From an uncultured Myxococcales bacterium (GTDB taxonomy: Bacteria; Myxococcota_A; Polyangia; Polyangiales; Polyangiaceae): a stretch of 42,951 bases of DNA. How positions within the stretch are numbered: position 1 is the first letter of the stretch; every line of letters starts with the position of its first letter. The stretch is from NCBI GenBank assembly GCA_937872925.1, contig CALMUT010000201.1, positions 1-42,951 of the forward strand, written 5' to 3'. Positions 1 to 11,534 of the stretch are shown here, piece by piece. The translations under genes and the position numbers were made by a program. The notes under the pieces were generated by a model that worked only from the letters and a program-made list of their open reading frames with translations, was not told the DNA's origin and ran no database searches.

Positions 1-717
1 GGCACCGCGGGAGGGACCGCGGGCAGCGGGGGGACCTCCTTTGGCGGAAGCGGCGGGGACAGTGGCAGCGCCGGGGCTGCCTCGGGGGGGAGCGCAGGGG
101 CGGGTGCCGTAGCGAACGACGCAGGCAGCGAGGATGCCATGTCGGACGCTAGCGCTGGGCTACCCATCAGTGACGTATTCGTGTTGGGCCATTCCTTGAC
201 GAGCTCGCAGTTCCCGAACGAAATCAAGCTGGCGCTATCCGCTCTCGGAATGACTTCCGCCGGCGTCATCAGTCAATCGGGCGCCACGGCAGCCCAAGCC
301 TTGCCGAAGATCGTTGCAGAGAAGGCCCAGTGGTCATCCGCCTCGACCATCGTCATGGACTTCGCAATCAACGGGGGCGAAAGCGGTGCGGAGTTCAAGA
401 GCGACGCGGAAGCGCTGGTGAACGCCGTGCGCGCTGCGAATCCCAAAGCGATCGTGGTGTGGGTGGAAGCCCACGCCTGTGACACCTCGGGAACGGGCGC
501 CAAACCCTGGGTCCAGGATCGCTGGAAGAACAAGAACCCCGAGATGCACGCCATGCTCAAGGAAGGCACCATCGACGGCGTCGTTCCCTGGGCGGAGTAC
601 GCGATGAAGAATGCCTCAAGCTTTTACGCCGAAGATTGCGTGCACCACTACGGCAAGCAAGACCACTACGCCGAACAGATCGCGGCGTATCTAAACACGT
701 TGCGAGGAACGAAATGA
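1..717 (+). CDS. SGNH/GDSL-type hydrolase, 5' end outside the window
   Basis: The frame is open from base 1, so the start lies upstream. The first ~45 codons are a Gly/Ser/Ala linker like those that follow the lipid-anchor Cys in other proteins here; a lipoprotein is therefore likely, but the signal peptide is not visible. The enzyme domain begins near base 160 with VFVLGHSLT, which fits block I of SGNH hydrolases (GDSL, here GHSL) with the nucleophilic Ser. Near the C-terminus DCVHHYGKQDHYAEQI fits block V, with Asp and His of the triad. The family removes acyl groups from sugars or lipids. The stop overlaps the next gene's start (ATGA, 714-717), so it is translationally coupled to a polysaccharide lyase, which suggests de-esterification of a glycan. 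The substrate is inferred only. GHSL instead of GDSL is a deviation. Confidence 0.7.
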   Translation, partial: GTAGGTAGSGGTSFGGSGGDSGSAGAASGGSAGAGAVANDAGSEDAMSDASAGLPISDVFVLGHSLTSSQFPNEIKLALSALGMTSAGVISQSGATAAQALPKIVAEKAQWSSASTIVMDFAINGGESGAEFKSDAEALVNAVRAANPKAIVVWVEAHACDTSGTGAKPWVQDRWKNKNPEMHAMLKEGTIDGVVPWAEYAMKNASSFYAEDCVHHYGKQDHYAEQIAAYLNTLRGTK

Positions 718-3422
718 ACCGTATCGGCAAGCTCGCACTGGCCCTCGCGCTCACGTTCAGCGTCGGGCTGGCATCTTCGCGGGCCACCGCGGAAACCCAT
801 CCCATCTGGAACCCGGGTCTCGCACAAGCCGCCACCGGCGACCTCGGCACAGGAAACCCGCCCAAGGACGAGGCCGCGCTAAAATCTATGGTCTCGTCAT
901 ACCTGAGCCTGAGCGACTCGCAACTCCAGGCGAAGATCTCGACGACCCGCGGCGGCGCCTCCGGTGACAAACAACGCTACGCCCTCGCGCAAGCAACCTA
1001 CAACCTAGCCCTGCTGTACCACCTGACGAAAAACACGGACTACGCCCACCGCTCTGGCGTGCTCTTGAAGCGTTACGCGGACGTGTTTCCGGGCTGGTCC
1101 TACGACACGTGCCACACCATCCCGTGCGGGGTGTGGACGGACTGGTACCACAACGACTTCGACGTCTCGATGTTGCTCGCCCTCGCCTACGACTTGCTCG
1201 CGCCTGCCGGGGTAATCGACGCAAACAAGACGGCAATCCGCCAGTTTCTGGTTCAAGTCGTGCAGCGCGACCTCGAGTACCGCATGTACACCTTCAACTG
1301 GGCCTTCTATCGCCCCCTTGGCCTCGTGATCTACGGCCGCGTGCTCGACGATCCCAAGCTCGCGCACCTCGGCTACTGGTTCTACGCCAAGCACGTGCAC
1401 GAATACTACGCACAGGACGGCTTCCTCACCGAGGGTACGTATTCCTATCACCGGCAGATGACGCCGCGTTTTCTAGACGAACGCCAGGCGTACTACATGA
1501 ACGGCTACTCGGATCCGAGCGGATACCAGCACGTGCCTTTAGACACGCGCTGGGACGCAACTCGAATCGACAACTTCGACTTTCAGCAGACCTACGCGGA
1601 TGCGGCAACTCGAATGCTCGACTCGCTGAACAAGACCACGCTGCCCAACGGCGAGTACCCAATCCTCAACGACACCAAACAGTACGACAATGTCTATGGC
1701 GACCCACCGGACGCCAGTGAGTTGCTCGGTGGCATCGGCCACGCCATCTTGGCGGGCGGCAGCGGGAAAGACCAAACTCAAGCGCGGTTTGACTTCACGT
1801 ACACCGTGGGCCACCGCCACCGCGACGCCTTGCACCTGATCTACTTCGGCGACGGCACCGAGACCGTGGGCGGTACGGCGTACCGCTATCCCGACGCGAG
1901 TTGGAACACCTCGACCCTCAGCCACAACCTCGTTGCCATCGACGGCGCCGAGCAGAAGGGCTCCTACTTCGTCGACTGGACCATGAGCCCCTACGTGCCG
2001 GGTAAGGTCAGCGGGGGAAAGGTACAACGTAACCTTTGGAGCCAAGACGGGGAGAACCTTCACAACAACGTGTTGCTCTGGGAACCTAGCTTCGCGGGAT
2101 TCGACGCAGTCCAAGTGGCCGATGTGGATGCAACCGACGCCTACCGAGACCATGCCGATCGCTACCGACGCATGTTGGTGCTCGTGCGCGTGTCTGGTGA
2201 CGACTACTACCTGGCGGACCTGTTCCGAGTACGCGGGGGGACCCAGCACGATTGGCTCCTGCACGGGGGTCACAAAGACAACCAGCTGAAACTGACTGAG
2301 TCTCTCAGCGCCGCCAGTGGCAGCCTCGGGCAGATCAAGTTCCAGCAGTCGGCTACCACCGACAAGCCCTGGGAGGCGTCTTTCGTTCACGGCGCCACCA
2401 CTGGCCGCGTGATGATGGCAGGCGCGCCAGGCACGACCTTGTATGCGGCCAAGGCTCCCCGCTACGAATACGGCGGTGAGCAGGACCACCTCGTGGTCCG
2501 CCGCAAAGCGACTGCGACCACCGAAGACGTGTTCTTGGCCGCCCACGAGACCTTCACGTCATCGCCGCACGTCACCGCTGTGGACGAACTTGGCTTTGGC
2601 ACTGCGCCAGGCACCGCTATCGGTATGCAAGTCACTCTGGCAGATGGGTCTGTCGACTACATCGTACAGACTCTGGACGATGGTCCGATCTATCCTGCAT
2701 ACACGGCAGACGGCGTCGATCTCGAAGTTGCTGGGCGCTTCGCGCACGTGCGCGTCAAGAACGACCAAGTCGTCTGGATGTACCTGGTGCAGGGCAGCAA
2801 GCTGCGTTTCGGCTCCGACACGCTGGATGCGGACGGCGCCGATTTCTCGCATCGCGGCGACGTGACCGCCGTGGAGCGGCGCGAGTCTGGAGCCACGGAC
2901 AACGCCTTCGTGCTGGACGCTCCGCTTCCGGGTGATGCAATCCGCTGGGCCGGCAAGACCATCATCGTCAGCTACGGAAATGGCTGGACCTGGGCCTACC
3001 GCATCGAGCGCGTAGAGGGCTCGCGGGTCATCACCAAGGACGAACCCGGCTTCGAGCTCGACTCCAAGGGCGTCGACCGTCAGTACTTCCCACTCCAAGA
3101 AAACCTCGGCCTCGAGCGCTTCGCGGGTCCGGTCACGTTCGTCGTTGCAGGCAGTGCGCTGCGCGACGAAGCCGGCAACGTGCGCACCACCCTCGACGCC
3201 CCAGGCACAGTGGACGGCGGCGCGGGCAGTGGCGGAACGGGCAGCGGCGGAACTGGGAGTGGAGCCAGCGCAGGCGCGGGCGGTAGCGCAAACAGCGGCG
3301 CCCCCGATGACTCAGACGGGGGCTGCGCCTGCGATCTGCCCCGCAGCACCCGGAACTCGCCAGCGATGCCACTACTCATGCTTGCCGCGCTCATGGCGTT
3401 GCGGCGTACACGGCGGACCTAG
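714..3422 (+). CDS. heparinase II/III-type polysaccharide lyase with MYXO-CTERM-like tail
   Basis: 902 aa from the ATG that overlaps the preceding stop. The frame opens upstream at 636, but the protein from 714 starts with a clean Sec signal peptide (MNRIGKLALALALTF, cleavage near ATA-ET). Residues ~60-330 look like the alpha/alpha-barrel of heparinase II/III and alginate lyases (NWAFYRP near 194, YHRQMTPRF near 250). From ~365 follows the beta-sandwich with GHRHRDALHLIYF, AYRYPDASWNT and SHNLVAIDG, the conserved His/Tyr region. The family cleaves uronic-acid glycans by beta-elimination. The C-terminus has a Gly/Ser linker, then GGCACDLP, a hydrophobic stretch and RRTRRT, matching the MYXO-CTERM sorting tail, so the enzyme is probably attached to the cell surface. 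It is coupled to the SGNH hydrolase. The exact polymer cannot be told. Confidence 0.85.
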   Translation: MNRIGKLALALALTFSVGLASSRATAETHPIWNPGLAQAATGDLGTGNPPKDEAALKSMVSSYLSLSDSQLQAKISTTRGGASGDKQRYALAQATYNLALLYHLTKNTDYAHRSGVLLKRYADVFPGWSYDTCHTIPCGVWTDWYHNDFDVSMLLALAYDLLAPAGVIDANKTAIRQFLVQVVQRDLEYRMYTFNWAFYRPLGLVIYGRVLDDPKLAHLGYWFYAKHVHEYYAQDGFLTEGTYSYHRQMTPRFLDERQAYYMNGYSDPSGYQHVPLDTRWDATRIDNFDFQQTYADAATRMLDSLNKTTLPNGEYPILNDTKQYDNVYGDPPDASELLGGIGHAILAGGSGKDQTQARFDFTYTVGHRHRDALHLIYFGDGTETVGGTAYRYPDASWNTSTLSHNLVAIDGAEQKGSYFVDWTMSPYVPGKVSGGKVQRNLWSQDGENLHNNVLLWEPSFAGFDAVQVADVDATDAYRDHADRYRRMLVLVRVSGDDYYLADLFRVRGGTQHDWLLHGGHKDNQLKLTESLSAASGSLGQIKFQQSATTDKPWEASFVHGATTGRVMMAGAPGTTLYAAKAPRYEYGGEQDHLVVRRKATATTEDVFLAAHETFTSSPHVTAVDELGFGTAPGTAIGMQVTLADGSVDYIVQTLDDGPIYPAYTADGVDLEVAGRFAHVRVKNDQVVWMYLVQGSKLRFGSDTLDADGADFSHRGDVTAVERRESGATDNAFVLDAPLPGDAIRWAGKTIIVSYGNGWTWAYRIERVEGSRVITKDEPGFELDSKGVDRQYFPLQENLGLERFAGPVTFVVAGSALRDEAGNVRTTLDAPGTVDGGAGSGGTGSGGTGSGASAGAGGSANSGAPDDSDGGCACDLPRSTRNSPAMPLLMLAALMALRRTRRT

Positions 3423-3699
3423 CCCGCAGGGACAGCGCGGAGCGGCGCCCCAGCGCGGGCGACGGAAGCTGAAATTCTGCCGAACCCTATCCGAGACGAG
3501 GGCGACGTTTTCGGCCACCCCACCGCGCGACTGTCCTTCCGCTGTCGCTGGGTTCGTTGAGAACAGAATGGCCGCCGCGCTGGGTCATTCGGAGCCCAAT
3601 CTCGTGACGGGTGCGCCAAGAGCATTTGGCATACAAACCGTTTTTCCTCGCGCCCTCTTCCTGCGTCACGGCCACTGCAACCGCCGCGCCGGCTCGGCG
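3423..3699. other. convergent intergenic spacer without a recognisable gene
   Basis: 277 bp between the lyase stop and the stop of the minus-strand lipoprotein. Frames are open on both strands, as is common at this GC, but none has a start with ribosome-binding site or a recognisable protein. A short TTTG/CAAA stem followed by TTTTT near 3634-3656 is too weak to call as a terminator. Confidence 0.4.
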
Positions 3700-4260
3700 T
3701 CACTGGGCCCTGTCCGAGCGATCGATCTGAAGCCGAACTCGGCTGTTGCGCACGAAGGGGTTGAGCTTGCCTTTGCCGGCGGCTGCTGGATGGGTGGCAG
3801 TGATCTCGAGCTCGATTTCTTGGCGTTCGTTGCCGGCCACCCGACTGCCCTTGAGTTTCACGTTCTTGACCAGTACGTCGGCGATGGGCACCCACTCTTT
3901 CGCGCCTTTGGCCTTGAACTCCAAGAGTGCGGGGGTCTCGAGTGCAAGCGTCTCTGCTTCGTCCGCAGCGGTCGTCAGTACGGAATTGATGAGCACCTTC
4001 TTCGCCGCGCGGGCGTGCATGCTGGCGAATACGTGGTGGCGCCGCACGACTTGAGGCGGTGGTTCCGTGTACACGGCCCCGGTGTCCGGCTCAGAGGAGG
4101 CATCTGCAGCCGCGTCCGGCGCGCTAGGCTTAGGATCCGCCTTCGCCACTTCGCTGGACGCTGCCGCGTTTGCTTCCGAGCCCGGCGCTGTTTTGGGCGC
4201 CCCTGCGCAGCCCAAAGCGAGGCCGACGGCGCTGACGATGGCGGCGGCGGTGCAGCGCAT
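3700..4260 (-). CDS. putative lipoprotein, unknown function
   Basis: 186 aa. I start at the ATG at 4260, because MRCTAAAIVSAVGLALGC gives a compact lipoprotein signal with Cys18; a start 12 codons further upstream would put a polar run before it. The lipobox (ALGC) is not ideal. Residues ~20-70 are an Ala/Pro/Ser/Asp-rich linker. From ~80 there is a folded-looking domain of mixed beta character (VLINSVLTTAADEAETLALETPALLEFKAKG is its core), for which I recognise no family. It is convergent with the lyase and divergent from the next lipoprotein. There is no Shine-Dalgarno; instead TACACT lies six bases before the ATG, suggesting a leaderless mRNA. Confidence 0.7.
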   Translation of the reverse strand: MRCTAAAIVSAVGLALGCAGAPKTAPGSEANAAASSEVAKADPKPSAPDAAADASSEPDTGAVYTEPPPQVVRRHHVFASMHARAAKKVLINSVLTTAADEAETLALETPALLEFKAKGAKEWVPIADVLVKNVKLKGSRVAGNERQEIELEITATHPAAAGKGKLNPFVRNSRVRLQIDRSDRAQ

Positions 4261-4266
4261 TGGGTC

Positions 4267-4295
4267 AGTGTATCGTTGCGTCGGCGCCCTGACCA
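4267..4295 (-). promoter_or_regulatory. candidate leaderless promoter of the minus-strand lipoprotein
   Basis: On the minus strand TGGTCA (4295-4290, four of six matches to TTGACA), a 17-bp spacer, then TACACT (4272-4267) and six bases to the ATG at 4260. Transcription would start at or next to the start codon. Confidence 0.4.
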
Positions 4296-4353
4296 TGGCT
4301 AGGCTACCGACGATTGCGCGGTGCGGTTGTCAGCGCAGAACCTTTGGAGAATC

Positions 4354-5019
4354 ATGTCCTTACTAACGAAACTTGGGATCTCCTGCAGTACCGTGCTCCT
4401 CGCGAGTGGCTGCTACCACGGCGCGCAGGTCAAAGCGGTGCAACTGACGGAGCCGGGCACTTATGTCGTAGCGACCCCAGGTGCGCTGACCTTGGCGCAA
4501 CAGAGCGGCAACGCGCAGCGTATGTGCACGTTGCGCCTTCCGCCTGGTCACGCGAAAGGCGCCAAACAAGGCAAACGCGGCAAACAAGGCAAAGCTGGCA
4601 AGCGCGGCAAGGGCGGCAAGGGCGGCAAGGGCGGCGGACCGGCTTGGCGAGGGCACGCAATGCGGGGTCCCGGAGCTGGCGGCGGCGGCGCGGGCGGCGC
4701 TGCAATGCTCGATACCCTGATGTTCCGGCTATGCGAAACGCGCAGCCACGGCGACATCACTGCGCTGCAGTATCAAGAGCTGCTCAAAGGCATGCTGGAG
4801 CTCGCCAAACAGCGTGCCGCAATGCCATCGGGCCCGGGTCCGTTCGGTCAGCCCGGAATGCGTCGCCCCATGGGGCGGCCAGGGATGGGTCCTGGCACCC
4901 GCCCCGGTGGGCGTGGCGGTTGGGGCCGCCCACCCGGCCCCGAAGATACCGACGACCCGCCCGTGGAAAAAGAAGCCGACGACCCGAAGAAGGGCGACGG
5001 CAAAGGCAAGGGCAAGTAG
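4354..5019 (+). CDS. lipoprotein with collagen-like Gly-Lys-X tract
   Basis: 221 aa. The ATG at 4354 follows GGAGA at 4346-4350 and gives a strong lipoprotein signal, MSLLTKLGISCSTVLLASGC, with lipobox LASGC and Cys20; an upstream in-frame GTG at 4321 would only add a polar extension. Residues ~21-68 form a small domain. Residues ~69-94 are Gly-Lys-X triplets (GKQ, GKR, GKQ, GKA, GKR, then GKG repeats), a collagen-like, very basic tract encoded by a 9-bp DNA period. A short helical domain with LCETRSHGDITALQYQELL follows, then a Gly/Pro/Arg/Met-rich region and an Asp/Lys-rich end. No family recognised. The positive charge suggests binding of an acidic surface polymer or DNA, which is inference. 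Confidence 0.75.
   Translation: MSLLTKLGISCSTVLLASGCYHGAQVKAVQLTEPGTYVVATPGALTLAQQSGNAQRMCTLRLPPGHAKGAKQGKRGKQGKAGKRGKGGKGGKGGGPAWRGHAMRGPGAGGGGAGGAAMLDTLMFRLCETRSHGDITALQYQELLKGMLELAKQRAAMPSGPGPFGQPGMRRPMGRPGMGPGTRPGGRGGWGRPPGPEDTDDPPVEKEADDPKKGDGKGKGK
4552..4634 (+). repeat. 9-bp tandem repeat encoding Gly-Lys-X
   Basis: A run of GGCAAxxxx units, first with A-rich and then G-rich third positions (GGCAAACAA, GGCAAACGC, later GGCAAGGGC). It encodes the collagen-like tract of the lipoprotein at 4354. The last three units are identical, so the tract may vary in length. Confidence 0.75.
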
Positions 5020-5025
5020 CGCTGC

Positions 5026-5052
5026 GCGGCGTCGATCAGAGTTCGACGCCGC
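5026..5052. terminator. hairpin between convergent genes, possible bidirectional terminator
   Basis: Perfect 10-bp inverted repeat GCGGCGTCGA / TCGACGCCGC with a 7-nt loop. It lies seven bases after the plus-strand lipoprotein stop and spans the stop of the minus-strand chaperone gene. It lacks a T-tract, so it is not a classical intrinsic terminator. Confidence 0.45.
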
Positions 5053-5722
5053 CAGGCGTGGCGCACGTGACGTGCTCTGCGTCGTTCACAACGGGCAGGC
5101 CTCGACCGCGCGCCTTGCGCATTGGCTGGTAGCCACGACTCACGATGTCGTTCGTGATGGTGCTGACGAGTAGCGGGCCCAAGTTGGCATAGAACGGATG
5201 ACGCGTTTCCTCAGCAAGGCGCCGCGCCATCTCTTCTACCCAGCGTCCCAAATGGTCCTCGAAGAACGCGCGTCGTGCCGCGCGCGTCACTTCTAGCGGT
5301 TCTGCCTCCTCGTCTCGCAGGCACAGGGCTTCTTTCAGTGTCAGCAGCGCAGCAAACTCCACTTCAACCCCGATGTGGTCGGGGCTTTCGTGCTCTTGCC
5401 CGCCGGTACGTGCCCCAAAGAGCTGATAGAGGGCGGCCAATTGCCCCATCAAGACGCCCTTCTCCTCGACGAAGTAGGTGCCTTCGTAGGGACTGACGGG
5501 CGCGCTCTGGGCGAATAGGCGCAAGTATTCTCCGGGCAGGGCTGCGTCGACGTGGGGCCGCAACACCGACGCTATCGCTTCGAGCTCCACGGGCACCGCG
5601 GCGAGCTCCGAACGGAGCTCTTCCGGATCAGGGTAGCAGAGCGAAAGCCCGAGGAGCCGGTACCGCTCCGCCTCGACCAATGTGCTCCTCAGGGTAGGTT
5701 CAGGGTCACGAACGGATACCAT
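5036..5722 (-). CDS. TorD/NarJ-family molybdoenzyme chaperone
   Basis: 228 aa, last gene of the molybdoenzyme operon. The family binds the Tat signal of the apo-catalytic subunit in the cytoplasm and holds it until cofactor insertion. Visible signatures are YRLLGLSLCYPDPEEL at the N-terminus, PYEGTYF in the middle and SPDHIGVEVEFAALL, the conserved E/D-x-HI-x-E-EF element of TorD/DmsD/NarJ proteins. The length fits. I start at the ATG at 5722, preceded by GGGAGGAA on the minus strand; the frame is open upstream, but that part lies within the preceding gene. It overlaps the haem-subunit gene by 34 bp, indicating translational coupling. In ebd-type operons the chaperone gene also comes last. 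Confidence 0.88.
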   Translation of the reverse strand: MVSVRDPEPTLRSTLVEAERYRLLGLSLCYPDPEELRSELAAVPVELEAIASVLRPHVDAALPGEYLRLFAQSAPVSPYEGTYFVEEKGVLMGQLAALYQLFGARTGGQEHESPDHIGVEVEFAALLTLKEALCLRDEEAEPLEVTRAARRAFFEDHLGRWVEEMARRLAEETRHPFYANLGPLLVSTITNDIVSRGYQPMRKARGRGLPVVNDAEHVTCATPGGVEL

Positions 5723-6594
5723 TGTTTCCTCCCAGCGACGTTGCCCGCACCGCCATCCCAGACCGCGAATGCAACTTTTTGCGTCGACTTTTCCGGCAGC
5801 TTCGGATTGGCCGCATCTGCAACCGCTCGCGGAAGAGCGATCACGACCCGCCACTTGCCGTCCTTGTGCACACCCTTCGCCTTGGCGTTCTGCATCTGGT
5901 GATCCGCGAGAGTGCTGAAACCCTCGGCCTGAAGTTCTTCGACAGGATACTCTCGGTACAGCTTGCTCACGGGGTTGCCCGCCGCGACGCCGGGCAGGTA
6001 GCGCCGAGCGTTGGGCGATTCGAAGGCTTCCTGCACCGGATACGGGTAGCCACCCGCGACAAACGGATACGGATCTGACCAAAACCCCGGGTGGTAGTCC
6101 TGTACGTCCGTGCGCCGCCCGCGGTCGACGTCCACCTGCCAAGCCGCCTTCCAATGGGCGAGGTACACGGGGTTCTCCGCGCTGCCCATCATCGGGTTGG
6201 TCTTGTCCAGATCTCCGAGCGGCAGTTCGATGGCGACGCCATCCGTGAACTCGTCCACTTGCAGCCGTTCGCTCTTGGTCTTGTCTTCCCATTCCAACAA
6301 GATCCCAAGCCAGTCCTTGTCCACCAGCGCCCGCGCGGACAGCTTCGGAATTTTCACTTCCTGCAGCATGGGGAACGCAACGCCCTGGGGCATCAAGTCG
6401 ACCACCACGGGAATGGCGTCATTCCAAGCCTTGTCAAAAGGGTCCAAGGGCACGGTCTTAGTCGACTTTGCGTCGATTTCTTTCGCGCCTCCGCCTTCGC
6501 CGGGCTCCTTCTTTCCGGAGCACCCGCCGCCCAGGGCAGCGGCGGTAGCGAGTATCAGTCCAACCGTCGCGGCTCGAGTCACTGTGTGTGTCAT
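5689..6594 (-). CDS. haem b-binding gamma subunit of a type II DMSO-reductase-family enzyme (EbdC/DdhC-like)
   Basis: 301 aa. It has an N-terminal signal ending GGGCSG with Cys25, so it may be a lipoprotein, though GGGC is a poor lipobox and plain Sec cleavage is possible. The rest fits the ethylbenzene-dehydrogenase-related haem-binding family: an early beta-rich part (WLGILLEWEDKT), then PLGDLDKTNPMMG and NPVYLAHWKAAWQ. The family binds one haem b with Met and Lys axial ligands; Met135/136 and Lys149 are candidates. It would pass electrons between the Fe-S subunit and a periplasmic carrier. SD GAGGAG precedes the ATG; there are 10 nt to the upstream Fe-S gene. The C-terminal part (VAFAVWDGGAGNVAGRKQWYPFVTL) is typical of the family. 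Substrate unknown. Confidence 0.8.
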   Translation of the reverse strand: MTHTVTRAATVGLILATAAALGGGCSGKKEPGEGGGAKEIDAKSTKTVPLDPFDKAWNDAIPVVVDLMPQGVAFPMLQEVKIPKLSARALVDKDWLGILLEWEDKTKSERLQVDEFTDGVAIELPLGDLDKTNPMMGSAENPVYLAHWKAAWQVDVDRGRRTDVQDYHPGFWSDPYPFVAGGYPYPVQEAFESPNARRYLPGVAAGNPVSKLYREYPVEELQAEGFSTLADHQMQNAKAKGVHKDGKWRVVIALPRAVADAANPKLPEKSTQKVAFAVWDGGAGNVAGRKQWYPFVTLNLP

Positions 6595-6604
6595 CGCTCG
6601 CTCC

Positions 6605-7732
6605 TCAGGTCACGTTCAAGCGGTAGACCTTGCGCTTCTTGTCGAAAAAGTCCCGCTCGAAAAAGGGTTCCGTGTAGGGCACGCGCACCGCTTCTTTGTC
6701 GTCGGCGTCGTAGCCGACGGCGTCAGTCTTTTCGGCGGCGAAGCGGTGCAACGTGCGTGGGGTGTTGCCAAAGAGCAGCATCGCCGCCAGCAGCTTTTGA
6801 TCCGTGGGCGCGCTGCGGTAGGTAGCAATCGCCTGCTCAACGCCCGGCCCGAACATTTGCCCCAGAAAATCCCGAGGCACGTGCACCGGGGGGATGTAGT
6901 AGACGTTCGGTTCCGTGCCGTACTGGGGATACAGCGGCAACGCGACTTTTCGTGTGTGCACCAGGTAGTCGATGGGGTTGTCCTCGCGTTCTTCCCCTGG
7001 CTTGCTCAAGAAACCCTGAAGGCGGATCTTGCCGATGCAGGTCTTCACGCACTGCGGTTGTTCGCCCTTTTCGATCAGCGGGTAGCAACCGATGCATTTC
7101 TCGCTCACCCGCGTGACCATGTTGTAGTAGACCTTCTTGTACGGACAGGCCTTGACGCACTCTCGATAGCCCCGGCAGCGTGACTGATCGATCAAGACGA
7201 TGCCGTCTTCCGGGCGCTTGTAGATTGCCTTGCGCGGGCACGCAGAAAGGCAGCCGGGGTAGGTGCAGTGATTGCAAATGCGCGCCAGGTAAAACATCCA
7301 CGTTTTGTGAATGCCTTGGAAGAAAGCGCCCTTGTTCACTTCGCCGGCGATAACGTCCTCGCCGATGTTCGGCGACGCGTACTCGTCCTCTTCCGGTAGG
7401 TAGCCGAGGGCGCGCTCCCCCGCAGGCGCCGCTTCAAAGATAGTCTTTCCTTTGAACTCCTTGTCCTGCCAGCTGCCCGCACCCAGCTTTTCGTGCAGCT
7501 TCACGTCCCAAGCCTGCGGGTAGAACCCGTACGGCTTGGTTTCGACGTTGTTGTAAAAGACCGACTCCTGGCCCTTGCCGCTGGTCCAAGTGGTCTTGCA
7601 CGCGACCGAACAGGTTTGGCACGCGATGCACTTGTTGGTGTCGAAGATGTACGCCAACTGCCGTTTGGGGCGCGCGTCTTCGTACGGGTAGTCCATCTCC
7701 CGACCGAGCTGCCAGTTCTTCACTTTGCTCAT
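6605..7732 (-). CDS. Fe-S beta subunit of a type II DMSO-reductase-family enzyme (NarH/EbdB-like)
   Basis: 375 aa. It carries four Cys groups for four Fe-S clusters: C35-x2-C38-x2-C41-x3-C45; C153-x2-C156-x4-C161-x3-C165; C186-x2-Y189-x2-C192-x3-C196; C213-x2-C216-x11-C228-x3-C232. In the third group Tyr189 stands where a fourth Cys would be; NarH has Trp there and binds a [3Fe-4S] cluster, so one 3Fe and three 4Fe clusters are expected. The motifs CNHCTYPGCLSACP and SEKCIGCYPLIEKG are very close to the NarH family. There is no signal peptide, as expected for a subunit exported through Tat with its partner. AAGGACC precedes the ATG. It lies 10 nt after the catalytic gene and relays electrons to the haem subunit. 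Confidence 0.92.
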   Translation of the reverse strand: MSKVKNWQLGREMDYPYEDARPKRQLAYIFDTNKCIACQTCSVACKTTWTSGKGQESVFYNNVETKPYGFYPQAWDVKLHEKLGAGSWQDKEFKGKTIFEAAPAGERALGYLPEEDEYASPNIGEDVIAGEVNKGAFFQGIHKTWMFYLARICNHCTYPGCLSACPRKAIYKRPEDGIVLIDQSRCRGYRECVKACPYKKVYYNMVTRVSEKCIGCYPLIEKGEQPQCVKTCIGKIRLQGFLSKPGEEREDNPIDYLVHTRKVALPLYPQYGTEPNVYYIPPVHVPRDFLGQMFGPGVEQAIATYRSAPTDQKLLAAMLLFGNTPRTLHRFAAEKTDAVGYDADDKEAVRVPYTEPFFERDFFDKKRKVYRLNVT

Positions 7733-7742
7733 TTCGAGGTCC

Positions 7743-11213
<3,471 letters not shown>

Positions 11214-11264
11214 ATAGCCTCCCGACCGAAACCCAATGGGTCCGAGCAAGGTACAAACGAGAAC

Positions 11265-11281
11265 CTTTGGGCGTCCCAAAG
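11265..11281. promoter_or_regulatory. perfect dyad upstream of the molybdoenzyme operon
   Basis: CTTTGGG-cgt-CCCAAAG, 7-bp perfect arms with a 3-nt centre, 52-68 bp before the start codon of the catalytic subunit. It could be an operator or a 5'-UTR hairpin; the binding factor is unknown. Confidence 0.45.
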
Positions 11282-11534
11282 CGACGCGCTCCAAGTTTGA
11301 GCGTTAGCTATCACAGCCGGTGAAAAGCGCACTTGACGGATCCCATTGGACTGACAGACGTCACATCCACTGTGTCGGCGTCGCACGCTTGCGTGTCGGA
11401 GCAGAATCCACTTCGAATGCTGCGAGCTCTGGGAGTCATGCTGCGTGTCGAAGCAGAGTCTCGGGAGCAAAGGTGAAGCCAGGCCGTCGGCGAACACCCG
11501 GAGCCGCGGATTTGCTGCGCTCGACAAAAAGTGC

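Noticed and set aside
3145..4302. 385-codon plus-strand frame
   Set aside because: It overlaps the lyase end and lies opposite the lipoprotein at 3700-4260, which has a signal peptide and promoter; the translation is Arg/Ala-rich and unlike a protein family.
5723..6292. N-terminal extension of the TorD-like chaperone frame
   Set aside because: It lies wholly within the haem-subunit gene; the chaperone has a good SD and the expected family length from 5722.
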